Positions 1-7,266 of a stretch of 64,000 nucleotides of DNA are shown piece after piece. Position 1 is the first letter of the stretch. Each line of letters begins with the position of its first letter. The translations under genes and the position numbers were made by a program. This DNA comes from a virus: positions 1 through 64,000 of the IMG/VR virus record IMGVR_UViG_3300027987_000382; one strand, given 5' to 3'. Under the pieces are notes generated by a model. The model did no database searches. It saw only the letters and a program-made list of their open reading frames with translations, and was not told the DNA's origin.

Positions 1-90
1 TCAGTTATTCCCCGGCTTGGAGGACTCCACGCAGGCCGGGCCAGATGTTCCCATGTCAACGATCCTGGGGAACCCACGCTTGCTTCTAAG

Positions 91-163
91 TGCGGATGAC
101 CGGATTCGAACCGGCGACTTTCACGTTGGCAACGTGACACTCTAGCCACTGAGTTACATCCGC
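91..163 (-). tRNA. tRNA-Gly (GCC)
   Basis: Cloverleaf on the minus strand: acceptor GCGGATG pairs with CATCCGC, the T arm holds TTCGAAT, and the seven-base anticodon loop TTGCCAA gives GCC. CCA is not encoded. Confidence 0.95.
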
Positions 164-164
164 A

Positions 165-240
165 TGGTGGAGGATAGGGGAGTCGAACCCCTGACCTTTT
201 GGCTGCCAGCCAAACGCTCTCCCAACTGAGCTAATCCCCC
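165..240 (-). tRNA. tRNA-Ala (GGC), CCA encoded
   Basis: Acceptor GGGGGAT pairs with ATCCTCC and the anticodon loop CTGGCAG gives GGC. Discriminator A is followed by an encoded CCA, unlike the other tRNAs here. The stop codon of the upstream small ORF (231-398) lies inside the 5' acceptor region. Confidence 0.95.
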
Positions 241-398
241 GTTTGTTGTAGTTGTCTCTTCAACGCTCTCCTGACGATTCGTTTCTTGTGCTTCTTGTTC
301 GGCGGAGTCCTGCTGCCACACCCACAAAGTCCGATGCTTGGGTGAATGCAATGCTCTCCTCGTTTCTTCCGCCGTTGCTCTCGTTTGTAGTCGTCCAT
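231..398 (-). CDS. Small basic protein, 55 aa
   Basis: Short ORF starting ATG GAC GAC TAC AAA, with AGGAG 8-10 bases upstream. Its ATG overlaps the TAA of the preceding small ORF (TAATG), a coupling typical of this genome. The product is rich in Lys and Arg with a Cys-Gly-Cys-Gly stretch in the middle and no recognised domain. The 3' end runs into the tRNA-Ala gene. I infer a real gene from the ribosome site and coupling; function unknown. Confidence 0.5.
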   Translation of the reverse strand: MDDYKREQRRKKRGEHCIHPSIGLCGCGSRTPPNKKHKKRIVRRALKRQLQQTGD

Positions 399-544
399 TA
401 CCACGCTCCTCCTCTGTACCGGCCACGTGAAAGTTGTGCTTTCACTGCTTGCCGGTTTCTTTTATTGACACCGCGACGGCCGTAACCGTTCGCATTTCGT
501 GTGTGTTTGCACCATTCCTTGATACCGCTGTCGTCTTTTCGCAT
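398..544 (-). CDS. Small basic protein, 48 aa
   Basis: Starts ATG CGA AAA GAC GAC with GGAGA about 9 bases upstream. A longer reading from a TTG at 604 is possible but puts AAGGAG directly against the start. The product is Lys/Arg/Asn-rich and unrecognised. It ends in TAATG, overlapping the start of the next small ORF, so the two are probably translated together. They fill the spacer between tRNA-Arg and tRNA-Ala. Confidence 0.45.
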   Translation of the reverse strand: MRKDDSGIKEWCKHTRNANGYGRRGVNKRNRQAVKAQLSRGRYRGGAW

Positions 545-615
545 GACCGTTGGTCTCCAATTCTTGACCGATTTCGACTTGCCGGGCTGAACCGAAGCCA
601 GCAACTCCTTGTGAG

Positions 616-688
616 TAGTCCTGACTGGATTCGAACCAGCGACTCCGAGTTTAGGAAACTCGTGCTCTATCCACTGAGCTACAGGACC
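616..688 (-). tRNA. tRNA-Arg (CCT)
   Basis: Acceptor GGTCCTG pairs with CAGGACT, the T loop is TTCGAAT and the anticodon loop TTCCTAA gives CCT (reads AGG). First of four arginine tRNAs in the array. Confidence 0.95.
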
Positions 689-763
689 GTAGGTCTCCGA
701 GACGCACCATGCTTTTCCGTACTGTGCCCAAACCTGCCATGCGTCACCTTAGCAAGCCTGGAG

Positions 764-837
764 TAGTCCCGGAGGGATTCGAACCCCCGACTTCCTCGTT
801 AGAAGCGAGGCACTCTGTCCAGCTGAGTTACGGGACC
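764..837 (-). tRNA. tRNA-Arg (TCT)
   Basis: Acceptor GGTCCCG pairs with CGGGACT, the anticodon stem is CCTCG/CGAGG and the loop CTTCTAA gives TCT (reads AGA and AGG). Confidence 0.95.
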
Positions 838-844
838 GTATAAG

Positions 845-917
845 CGTCCTTGGCTGGATTCGAACCAGCGGCTTCCACCTTCGCAGGGTGGCACTCTATC
901 CACTGAGCTACAAGGAC
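845..917 (-). tRNA. tRNA-Arg (GCG)
   Basis: Acceptor GTCCTTG pairs perfectly with CAAGGAC and the anticodon loop CTGCGAA gives GCG. This is unusual, because bacteria normally read CGC with an inosine-modified ACG tRNA. Confidence 0.93.
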
Positions 918-924
918 CTGTTAG

Positions 925-997
925 TAGCCCCAGAGAGATTCGAACTCCCGACCACTTGGTTCGAAGCCAAGCACTCTGTCCACTGAGTTATGGGGCC
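925..997 (-). tRNA. tRNA-Arg (TCG)
   Basis: Acceptor GGCCCCA pairs with TGGGGCT, the anticodon stem is CTTGG/CCAAG and the loop CTTCGAA gives TCG (reads CGA and CGG). Confidence 0.95.
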
Positions 998-1002
998 AAA
1001 AG

Positions 1003-1077
1003 TCGGAATGACAGGATTTGAACCTGCGACCCCCGCGTCCCGAACGCGGTGCTCTGGCCAAGCTGAGCTACATTCCG
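1003..1077 (-). tRNA. tRNA-Pro (CGG)
   Basis: Acceptor CGGAATG pairs with CATTCCG, the T loop is TTCAAAT and the anticodon loop TTCGGGA gives CGG, with the G37 usual in proline tRNAs. Confidence 0.94.
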
Positions 1078-1138
1078 ATGGGTCGGAGCGGCCATCCTTT
1101 GTGGGACGACTTCCGCTTTCGCGGTTTCTCACTCCGAG

Positions 1139-1210
1139 AGCTGACGGTGGGGCTCGAACCCACGACTTCCTCCTTACCAAGGAGGTACTCTGCCACTGAG
1201 TTACGCCAGC
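1139..1210 (-). tRNA. tRNA-Thr (GGT)
   Basis: Acceptor GCTGGCG pairs with CGTCAGC (one G-T), the anticodon stem is CCTCC/GGAGG and the loop TTGGTAA gives GGT. Confidence 0.94.
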
Positions 1211-1375
1211 GTGAGAGAGTGCGGGCGATGGCGGGCTCCCTACCGGCCCATCAGTCGCCTACGGTAACGGTGACTAAACCCGCTTTCGACTTCCTTTGGG
1301 TTGTCCTCAGGAGATCGGCGTCATACTGCTTGGCAGTCTACCAAGCTCGAGCCGCCCACCCGCTCGCACTCTCAC
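1211..1375 (-). ncRNA. Structured spacer between two tRNA-Thr genes
   Basis: This 165-base spacer is closed by a long helix: GTGAGAG(AG)TGCG at the left pairs with CGCACTCTCAC at the right. Inside are at least three nested hairpins: GGCGA/TCGCC around GGGC/GCCC, AACCC/GGGTT, and CGGC/GCCG around GCTTGG-cagtcta-CCAAGC. It has no ORF with a ribosome site. It sits exactly between two tRNA genes, so it would be released when they are processed. Strand is assumed from the tRNAs; function unknown. Confidence 0.5.
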
Positions 1376-1381
1376 TTAAGG

Positions 1382-1454
1382 GGCCACCGACAGGAATCGA
1401 ACCCGCAACCCGAGCTTTACAAAAGCCCTGCTCTGCCAGTTGAGCTACGGTGGC
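1382..1454 (-). tRNA. tRNA-Thr (TGT)
   Basis: Acceptor GCCACCG pairs with CGGTGGC and the anticodon loop TTTGTAA gives TGT. The anticodon stem has one G-T pair. Confidence 0.93.
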
Positions 1455-1475
1455 TTGGACACACTACCCAAATTG

Positions 1476-1940
1476 TCAAAGATCAATGCGATAATCGGAA
1501 AGTGGTTGGTCAACATAAGACTCACGAATTCGCTGTTGCTCATCGATCATCTTCTGATCCGGGTCCCACAAGCCAGCATGATGTTCGGCATGGCAGTTGT
1601 GGCAGACTAAGATCGTCTTGTCAACCTCCTTCTTCGTCTTATCCCAGCCCCAAGTGTTTCCTGAGGCCAGTCCGTGTTCCTTTTCGTTCGGGTCAAGGTG
1701 ATGAAAAGTCAAGCCAGCTTCGCAGGTATCATAGCCGCATTTGAGGCATTTACCACCTGAGTAATCGACCGCTTTCCGTTTAACCTTTCTCCGATGTTCT
1801 GTGATTTGTTGTCCCCGACGTGCCTTGCTCGGTTCTCTGTAATAACGAACCGTAGCGATTGGCATTTCGAGTTGTTCTGCGATTTCTCGCGTCGTTTTTC
1901 CGGCTTCAATTAAGGCCGTCACATTTTCTCTTTTACCCAT
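1476..1940 (-). CDS. HNH endonuclease with N-terminal helix-turn-helix
   Basis: 154 aa. Residues 1-40 look like a resolvase-type helix-turn-helix (EAGKTTREIAEQLEMPIATV). An HNH module follows: a CLKCG zinc pair near residue 70, FHHLDP near 85, and a second CHNC pair followed by HAEHH. HNH proteins of this shape are usually free-standing homing endonucleases that nick or cut at an intergenic site and copy themselves. Lying between tRNA-Asn and tRNA-Thr genes fits such an element, as tRNA arrays in phages are common insertion places. Start is ATG, with AAGGAG 6 bases upstream. Confidence 0.88.
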   Translation of the reverse strand: MGKRENVTALIEAGKTTREIAEQLEMPIATVRYYREPSKARRGQQITEHRRKVKRKAVDYSGGKCLKCGYDTCEAGLTFHHLDPNEKEHGLASGNTWGWDKTKKEVDKTILVCHNCHAEHHAGLWDPDQKMIDEQQRIRESYVDQPLSDYRIDL

Positions 1941-1979
1941 GGTAGAACTCCTTTCGTTCTACCATAGATTTGTCTGAAG

Positions 1980-2053
1980 CTCCTCAGGAAGGACTCGAAC
2001 CTTCAACCCCCAAGTTAACAGCTTGGTGCTACTACCAATTGAGCTACTGAGGA
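1980..2053 (-). tRNA. tRNA-Asn (GTT)
   Basis: Acceptor TCCTCAG pairs perfectly with CTGAGGA, the anticodon stem is CCAAG/CTTGG and the loop CTGTTAA gives GTT. Confidence 0.95.
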
Positions 2054-2087
2054 ATGTTGTCTCCTTGTCACATCCCGATTATTTGAG

Positions 2088-2158
2088 AGCCCCCGAACGG
2101 ATTCGAACCGATGTCGCAGCTTTACGAAAGCTGAATCTTCCCACTAGACGACAGGGGC
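2088..2158 (-). tRNA. tRNA-Thr (CGT)
   Basis: Acceptor GCCCCTG pairs with CGGGGGC, the anticodon stem is CAGCT/AGCTG and the loop TTCGTAA gives CGT. The T stem has a mismatch, so it is the weakest cloverleaf in the set. With GGT and TGT it completes threonine coverage. Confidence 0.86.
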
Positions 2159-2170
2159 TTAAATTCTGAG

Positions 2171-2245
2171 TGACCCGGACGGGAATTGAACCCGTGGACT
2201 CCAGATTGAAAGTCTGGGATTTCTACCAGCAGAAACTACCGGGCC
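2171..2245 (-). tRNA. tRNA-Glu (TTC)
   Basis: Acceptor GGCCCGG pairs with CCGGGTC, the T loop is TTCAATT, the anticodon stem is CCAGA/TCTGG and the loop CTTTCAA gives TTC. First gene of the array in the direction of transcription. Confidence 0.93.
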
Positions 2246-2600
2246 ATACATGGGGCGGACCTTTGTTGCGGTCCTCAAATTGTTCGTAAAATCGGTTCAT
2301 GGATAGGGATTCTCCGCAACTTGGATTGCCGGGCCTCGCCTGGCTGTCTCAGTGGGAAGGAAAAGAGTTGCTTAGCTTCTCCCGGCCCTCAACAGCCGCC
2401 CGGCATGACGTTCCGGATTATCATGTCCGGCAAATGGGGCGGCTGGGGACAGGGAAATACGCACGTTACCCAAACCGCCAAATGCGGTCGTCTGGAGTGT
2501 CACGCTTTGTAAGAGCAGCGATGACATGGGGTAACGGTTCCTTGAGAGAAAAACTGTGCGACGTATCTTTGCCTTAAATACGTCCGGTTGCCTTCTACAA
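2246..2600 (-). ncRNA. Candidate structured non-coding RNA upstream of the tRNA array
   Basis: No supported gene lies between the tRNA array and the gene ending at 2684. The stretch holds many perfect helices: AGCCGCCC (2394-2401) with GGGCGGCT (2437-2444) enclosing CCGGA/TCCGG; CGTTACCC (2464-2471) with GGGTAACG (2529-2536) enclosing ACCGC/GCGGT and a TGTCA-CGCT/AGCG-A-TGACA stem; GCCGGGC/GCCTGGC; and GACGTAT/ATACGTC (2560-2584). Helices this dense suggest an RNA gene or leader cotranscribed with the tRNAs. Strand is inferred; family unknown. Confidence 0.45.
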
Positions 2601-2619
2601 AACAGACACACCAGATCGC

Positions 2620-2690
2620 ATTGAGGTTCGTGTGTCTTGTTACGGAAAGGACACAGGCCGTTAAATCGAGGTTCGTGTTTCTTTTACAAA
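2620..2690. repeat. Imperfect direct repeat (about 23 bases, two copies)
   Basis: GAGGTTCGTGTGTCTTGTTAC and GAGGTTCGTGTTTCTTTTAC occur about 46 bases apart, just after the folded region and next to the stop of the tagged gene. They could be part of a terminator or regulator region; no function is assigned. Confidence 0.4.
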
Positions 2691-3235
2691 TCGAGCCGGG
2701 GAGCCTCGGTCCTATCTACTTCGTAACCCTCGCTGATCCCCTCGACCACCTCCTCGATCCGCACAAGGACGGCAGACCGGCCGTCTTCAAGGCGGGGACC
2801 GTTATCAACGATCATATCCAGTACCCAGGCCAGCTCATCAACCAGTTCCCACGCCGGATAATGCTCGCCCTCTTCGAATTCATCGGCATCCTCGAGGCCC
2901 TCGTACTCGTCGTCGTAGACAGGCTCATGCTCTACCTCATCCTCTTCGTAGATCAGCCTGCCCGCCATGTTCAAAGACGTCAGATCGTGGTTGAACTCAA
3001 GGGCGATGATATAAGCGTTGGCGTCCTCCAAGCACCGGCCGAACTTGTACGGCTCCCAATAGCTCGGATCGAGAGCGAGGGCATAGACCGTGTAGATACT
3101 GTCGCCGCCAGATTCGCCGAGTGCGTCGATAAAATCGTAACCAATCCCAGCGGCAATGTCAAGCAACTCTCTGGCTCGAGCTACCTCGGCAGATTCTTCA
3201 TGCTCGTCGTTTTCTCTGATCTGCCTTAACCGCAT
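2684..3235 (-). CDS. Tagged acidic protein (MRLRQIRE start, one GLEDADEF motif)
   Basis: 183 aa, very acidic, no known fold. It begins MRLRQIRENDE, one of eight proteins here with an M(K/R)LxxI start; the I-R-E at residues 6-8 fits the (L/I)-x-E cut rule of T4-type prohead proteases. The decapeptide YEGLEDADEF lies mid-protein near residue 115, after a run of Asp and Glu that includes I-Y-E. The half after the motif (WELVDELAWVLDMI) looks like a separate helical unit. It overlaps the end of the upstream glycosyltransferase-like gene by 38 bases and is the only motif-bearing gene on the minus strand. I infer a capsid-internal protein. Confidence 0.75.
   Translation of the reverse strand: MRLRQIRENDEHEESAEVARARELLDIAAGIGYDFIDALGESGGDSIYTVYALALDPSYWEPYKFGRCLEDANAYIIALEFNHDLTSLNMAGRLIYEEDEVEHEPVYDDEYEGLEDADEFEEGEHYPAWELVDELAWVLDMIVDNGPRLEDGRSAVLVRIEEVVEGISEGYEVDRTEAPRLDL
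2876..2905 (-). repeat. YEGLEDADEF motif copy 1
   Basis: Thirty bases encoding the decapeptide inside the 183-aa acidic protein, preceded by an acidic run containing I-Y-E. Confidence 0.9.
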
Positions 3236-4100
3236 TGGCTCTGGTACACACTTTGTAGAACTTGAGTGCTCGTGGTCCGTACAAACTCAATTCACCAGGA
3301 CCGGCAACCGCCGAAGAAGCGTAGTGCCAGAACGCGGTCGACAAAACCGGTTCTCCTCCATATTTGGCTAGGAATATGGCGATGATTCGCTCGAACATGT
3401 GGGGTGTCCAGAAACCGATATCACCAAGACGCAAACGGTGGGTGATATCATACAGCTTGTTGCCAAGCTGATCGAATGTCTCACGAGTACAGGCGAATTG
3501 ATGTGAATACACCATGCTTGGTTTCACATCCATCGCGAAATCGTACAGATCGCTGTCGTACTTCTTGATGAAGTCCCATACATGGATTTTGTTGTCGAAA
3601 CAGTGCCGCATGAACGGGTCCTGATCGACGGTAACAGGATATTCTTTCGGAATCAGCCAGTCATCCCAAAAGCCGATGGCAGATGACGGAGCGGTAAGCC
3701 CGACACCGCGTTGTGGGTTCTCACGAAGCCAGCCGTCGATCTTCTTCCAGGTCTCACCCGGCGAGAAATGTAACTCGATGTCGGAGTGAATGATCGCGAC
3801 GTCGTTGTTTCCGATCAGCTGATCGGCATGTTCCCAAACAGTGAGGATAACCGACGTCTCGAATAGGCACGAGTTCCAAGACGCATAAGTCGGGAAGAAA
3901 TCGTTCGACTCGTAGTAATCGAGCCAGTTCGTCTTCGGCTTTGTCGTACCGCAAGCGATGCGGTGGCAATTAGCCAGCTTCGTCTTGAACGCCGACTTCT
4001 TCAGGAGATCCGCTGACTGCGGATGCACCAACATTATAGCTTGGATCACGATGGCGTCTCGAATATCCAGGCGTGTCCGTGAGGACATCGTTTGGATCAT
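3198..4100 (-). CDS. Probable glycosyltransferase-like protein
   Basis: About 300 aa. A central NNDVAIIHSDIEL segment resembles the acidic DxD-type nucleotide-sugar site of GT-A enzymes, followed by a GFWDDW stretch and an aromatic-rich C-terminal half. It is likely to transfer a sugar from a nucleotide donor, together with the neighbouring transferases. The start is uncertain: the longest reading overlaps the MazG-like gene by 131 bases and no clear ribosome site is seen; an ATG at 4034 is an alternative. Family assignment is by motif only. Confidence 0.55.
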   Translation of the reverse strand: MIQTMSSRTRLDIRDAIVIQAIMLVHPQSADLLKKSAFKTKLANCHRIACGTTKPKTNWLDYYESNDFFPTYASWNSCLFETSVILTVWEHADQLIGNNDVAIIHSDIELHFSPGETWKKIDGWLRENPQRGVGLTAPSSAIGFWDDWLIPKEYPVTVDQDPFMRHCFDNKIHVWDFIKKYDSDLYDFAMDVKPSMVYSHQFACTRETFDQLGNKLYDITHRLRLGDIGFWTPHMFERIIAIFLAKYGGEPVLSTAFWHYASSAVAGPGELSLYGPRALKFYKVCTRANAVKADQRKRRA

Positions 4101-4539
4101 AAGTGAAGGTGTCGAGTAATTTCTCAGTACACCTATCTATCACTTCCTGCATGCTGACATCACAATGCAGTAAGAGATGGAGCCAAGTGGCCAAGACATC
4201 GGACGACTCTTCGATCACCCCATCGCGGTGCTGCTCGATCACGGCTTCGGCTTGAAGTTCGACGACCTCCTCAATCATGTGGTTGGAAGCGAGTATTGAA
4301 GACGATTCTTGAAGGCCGAAACCGCGTTTTCGGTGAATCGCATTGTTCTCATGCAGTTCTCGGACGAATGCAATCAGTTCCGACATCGTCAAACCGCGAT
4401 GCTCAAAGCTTGAGCAATCACATCCTGAGATGCCACAGCATCCGGTGCCGGTCGGCACTTCATCGTGCTCGTCCGCGTGGTCGTATTTGGTATGACCGCA
4501 TTTGCAGCGGTAGGTTTTCCACTTCTCAAGTTGATTCAC
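3970..4539 (-). CDS. MazG-like NTP pyrophosphohydrolase with N-terminal zinc-binding segment
   Basis: 189 aa. The first 45 residues are Cys/His-rich (CKCGH, CCGISGCDC), suggesting a zinc knuckle. Residues 85-150 match the MazG helical pattern: IEEVVELQAE, then IEESSDVLATWLHLL, with the acidic residues that bind magnesium. MazG enzymes hydrolyse NTPs or dNTPs to monophosphates, or lower alarmone levels in phage infection. Start is GTG with AAGGA 8 bases upstream. The last 40 residues have atypical composition and overlap the next gene by 131 bases, so the true end may differ through a frameshift. Confidence 0.65.
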   Translation of the reverse strand: MNQLEKWKTYRCKCGHTKYDHADEHDEVPTGTGCCGISGCDCSSFEHRGLTMSELIAFVRELHENNAIHRKRGFGLQESSSILASNHMIEEVVELQAEAVIEQHRDGVIEESSDVLATWLHLLLHCDVSMQEVIDRCTEKLLDTFTYDPNDVLTDTPGYSRRHRDPSYNVGASAVSGSPEEVGVQDEAG

Positions 4540-4837
4540 GTGAATTCCTTATATCTTCCGCATGCTCTCCAGCAAGGAATTCGATCATTTCGTCGACAGA
4601 ATCGAATTCCATGCAAGGCTTAGCATACCTGATGATCGAAATCGGCGGGTCTAACATGATTTCTTCGGATAATTTTCGGACATACCCGACAACCTTCAAA
4701 GCTGACACGCTGAAAACGAGAGTTTCATTGGAAGTTGTGTAGCCGTACAAGAAAGGCTCGTCAGCACCCAACTCCTTAAGTGTGATAGTCAGACGCTTCT
4801 CGAGTTGTTCTTTGAGTTCTGATAGCGTCAATGTCAT
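4526..4837 (-). CDS. Conserved-looking hypothetical protein, 103 aa
   Basis: Starts at the ATG that overlaps the stop of the upstream gene (ATGA). A longer reading lacks support. The protein is acidic and probably all-alpha/beta, with SELKEQLEKRLTITLKELG at the front and DSVDEMIEFLAGE near the end. No motif I recognise. Confidence 0.7.
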   Translation of the reverse strand: MTLTLSELKEQLEKRLTITLKELGADEPFLYGYTTSNETLVFSVSALKVVGYVRKLSEEIMLDPPISIIRYAKPCMEFDSVDEMIEFLAGEHAEDIRNSREST

Positions 4838-5286
4838 AATGTTCTCAGAAACCTCACGAGATATTCCATCGAATCCGGGTCCTGTAGCGGAGTCCCGAAA
4901 AGGCTGTTTTGTGGGTTCATCCAATCGTATCGCACTCTGAGCGGCTGCCGAATGACGATCACGTCGTAGTCATAGAACGTGACAGCATATTTCTCGCAAC
5001 CGATCATCACAACAACAGCTGGCCGAAACGAGCCCTCTCCCTCAACACCTGCTGTGCCGTAGAAGATGGCATCGAATCCTTCTTCTACCAAGATCTGTTC
5101 GACAGCACGATAGAGTTGCTCGTGAGCCCGTATGACGTCTTCGTCAAGCTCCGGCAATTTCCCCTTCAACGGCTCCGTAAAATTCGGGTCCTTGAGGACG
5201 GGGAAAGGTTTTTTACAATAAGTCGGATTGAATGGGTGTGTCTTCCAGGCTTCATGCCATGGTGTCACATTAATTGTCGTGGTCAT
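4834..5286 (-). CDS. Hypothetical protein, 150 aa
   Basis: Not recognised. The N-terminal third is Pro-rich (HPFNPTYCKKPFPV). The middle has a helical ALYRAVEQILVEEGFDA-like segment and a beta-rich VVVMIGCEKYAVTFYDYDVIVI core. It overlaps the stop of the small membrane protein upstream by 17 bases and is coupled to the next gene by ATGA, so it belongs to the long minus-strand operon. Confidence 0.7.
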   Translation of the reverse strand: MTTTINVTPWHEAWKTHPFNPTYCKKPFPVLKDPNFTEPLKGKLPELDEDVIRAHEQLYRAVEQILVEEGFDAIFYGTAGVEGEGSFRPAVVVMIGCEKYAVTFYDYDVIVIRQPLRVRYDWMNPQNSLFGTPLQDPDSMEYLVRFLRTL

Positions 5287-5458
5287 ATCGATCGATGAAC
5301 CTCTTTATCGGGCCTGACATCAAGAGAAACCCGACGACAATCATCCCACCGATCAGAAAGACAGTCCACATCGAACCGAAAACGATGATGCGGACCTTAT
5401 TCAGCAGGAAAAGCCCCAATAGAATCACCGCTAGGGCTACCAGGATTCTCGGTTTCAC
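5270..5458 (-). CDS. Small membrane protein, two transmembrane helices
   Basis: 62 aa. Two hydrophobic stretches (residues 5-20 and 27-47) are separated by a short loop with KVR, and the tail is basic then acidic (IKRFIDRYDHDN). The shape resembles small phage membrane proteins and holin-like proteins, but nothing specific supports a lysis role. It overlaps the glycosyltransferase upstream by 62 bases. Confidence 0.6.
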   Translation of the reverse strand: MKPRILVALAVILLGLFLLNKVRIIVFGSMWTVFLIGGMIVVGFLLMSGPIKRFIDRYDHDN

Positions 5459-6287
5459 GTTGTGGTTTCCTTATTTGGACTTCACCGAGCCCCATCGACT
5501 TGATCTTCAGGTTGCAACCGTCCTCGGATTCAAGCTCGATTGGAATGTAACTCGTCAGCTCGTCCTTGGCCCAATGCATGTGTGTGCCGAGCATCTCTGG
5601 GAACTGACTACTCCATTTGTCTCTTAGTCTTCTCAAATACGTCCAGTAACGAGTATCACTGGTGAAGCTGGCCGAATACTTGCCGTAGTGGATAATTGGC
5701 AAGTCCGCACAATAAACACCATACCCAGCCGCACGTGCTTGAAGGCAGATATCCACCCCGTAAAAGTGAAAGCCATTGAAGATTGGGTCGAACCGGAGAC
5801 CGGTGCTTTTCTTCATGACGAAGAGGCATTCGTCGACACAATGACACCGCGATGTCTTCTTGATGCCGTCCCAGTATGGTGGCTCATCCAATTTGTCATC
5901 ATTATCCCACACAGATCCAATAGCGACGGTGTCAACTTCTTTGGCACCGCCCCAGGGTCCGATATCTTTTCTGTAGTAATCAAGGGAAATTCCGGCCGAA
6001 CCAATTATTGCCCAATCATTTCCGGCCTCGTCGATAATCCTTCTCAGACGACCAAACCAGTCATCGCCGAGAATTTCGACGTCTTGATGGCAAATCACCA
6101 GGATGTCTGATTTTGACGAATCTATCCCAACGTTGAGTGCGAGCGACGCAGAATACAGGCCCTCCATGTTCAGGACAGGCACAAATTCTATCGCGTAGCC
6201 ATTCCTTTGGGCATTAAAAGACTGCAAGACGCATTCGTCGTAAACGTCTGGTTTAGAAATACAGGATATAATCGAAAATTCAGACAT
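5397..6287 (-). CDS. Glycosyltransferase, GT-A fold (GT2-like)
   Basis: 296 aa. It opens with FSIISCISKPDVYDE. Near residue 70 it has ILVICHQDVEILG, in the place of the DxD metal/nucleotide-sugar site, and further on FHFYGVDICLQARAAGYGV, typical of GT2/GT27-type acceptor regions. It probably adds one sugar in the glycan pathway encoded around it. The C-terminal 30 residues are Pro/Ser-rich and overlap the small membrane protein gene. Confidence 0.78.
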   Translation of the reverse strand: MSEFSIISCISKPDVYDECVLQSFNAQRNGYAIEFVPVLNMEGLYSASLALNVGIDSSKSDILVICHQDVEILGDDWFGRLRRIIDEAGNDWAIIGSAGISLDYYRKDIGPWGGAKEVDTVAIGSVWDNDDKLDEPPYWDGIKKTSRCHCVDECLFVMKKSTGLRFDPIFNGFHFYGVDICLQARAAGYGVYCADLPIIHYGKYSASFTSDTRYWTYLRRLRDKWSSQFPEMLGTHMHWAKDELTSYIPIELESEDGCNLKIKSMGLGEVQIRKPQRETENPGSPSGDSIGAFPAE

Positions 6288-6324
6288 CCTGGCAAAACTA
6301 CCGTAGACTCAAGGAGAATCCAAA

Positions 6325-6549
6325 ATGGCACTGACCAGCATCACAAATATCTCGAAGCAAGTCGTCCCGATTCTCGTAAACGACATTGCCATCGATATCG
6401 CCGACGCCGGGTCCGACATTCCTCCGACCCGTGCTCAGCAGATGCAAATCGCACCAGGAGCCGAAGTCGAGATTGAGTCGTCTCGCGTCGATCTCGCTCA
6501 GCTGGAGCAGCTCCAACGACTGAAGCTACTTACCTTCGTCGCTCGGTAA
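6325..6549 (+). CDS. Small hypothetical protein on the opposite strand, 74 aa
   Basis: Plus-strand gene with a clear AAGGAG site 9 bases before ATG. The product is beta-rich (VVPILVNDIAIDI, GAEVEIESSRVDLAQLEQLQRL) without Cys. It resembles small structural or adaptor proteins of phages in size and composition only. It sits alone in a minus-strand operon and its end overlaps the next minus-strand gene by 24 bases. Confidence 0.7.
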   Translation: MALTSITNISKQVVPILVNDIAIDIADAGSDIPPTRAQQMQIAPGAEVEIESSRVDLAQLEQLQRLKLLTFVAR

Positions 6550-7266
6550 TTCGATCGACGTGTGCTCGTAGAACTTCTCGAGATTCTCTTCATACAACCG
6601 CATATCAGCAATCACCTTGCTGTAAATCTCTGCGGTTTCTCGATCTCCACCACAGTCTAGCATATATGCCAGCTGAGAACTCAGCTGATCAAGGCCGGAA
6701 TGGTTCCAACACAAACCTCTCCCTGTAAATCCGGACCAGAACTTGTACGTGACCAAATGCTGGTAGACCCGTTTGTACGGGCCGCGATACCAGCTGCCCG
6801 TCTCGAGGTTGAAGAGGCAATCGATCAACAGATAGAACGCATTGCCGATCGCTGAGACGGCTGTCGAATAACAACGGTCGCGGACACATGTGTCGAAATT
6901 CCTCTTTCGGCAATACTCCATGAGAAAGAGCTTGGTGAAGTGCTCGATCTCCTCATGGTACTGACGTGGGAGAGCGAATGCGAGACCCTTCACTTTAGAG
7001 TCGTACTCTTCTGGAAGCGTCGGTGGCGGAATGTGCACAACCACCTGAGAATTGTACGCATAAGGTGGACCATCCACCTCCTCTTCATGTGACTCCCCTC
7101 GCCAAGAAAGATACTGCTCTTCCTTATACGCATCGACCGTTTTCCAGTCGAGAGTGAAGAGCTGCTGAATTCTGTCCTTGCCGCCCTTGCTGAGAGTGGC
7201 TTCCCCAACGTGAATGAGACGGGGGATATAGCGGCGGACATCAGAAGTGTGTAGAGAACCTAACAT
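6526..7266 (-). CDS. Hypothetical protein, 246 aa
   Basis: The start is set at ATG 7266, where GGAGG lies 8 bases upstream; an upstream in-frame start lacks a site. The protein is rich in Tyr, Trp and Cys, with a VVVHIPPPTLPEEYDSK stretch and a helical C-terminal third. No family recognised. A cytosolic role is likely, as there is no signal or membrane segment. Confidence 0.72.
   Translation of the reverse strand: MLGSLHTSDVRRYIPRLIHVGEATLSKGGKDRIQQLFTLDWKTVDAYKEEQYLSWRGESHEEEVDGPPYAYNSQVVVHIPPPTLPEEYDSKVKGLAFALPRQYHEEIEHFTKLFLMEYCRKRNFDTCVRDRCYSTAVSAIGNAFYLLIDCLFNLETGSWYRGPYKRVYQHLVTYKFWSGFTGRGLCWNHSGLDQLSSQLAYMLDCGGDRETAEIYSKVIADMRLYEENLEKFYEHTSIELPSDEGK

Noticed and set aside
154-426. 90-aa minus-strand reading frame through tRNA-Ala
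   Set aside because: Its C-terminal part is the translation of the tRNA; the coupled small ORF in another frame (231-398) has the ribosome site.
990-1443. Plus-strand ORFs with sequences such as GFEPATPAS
   Set aside because: They are antisense translations of tRNA genes, a well-known source of false proteins.
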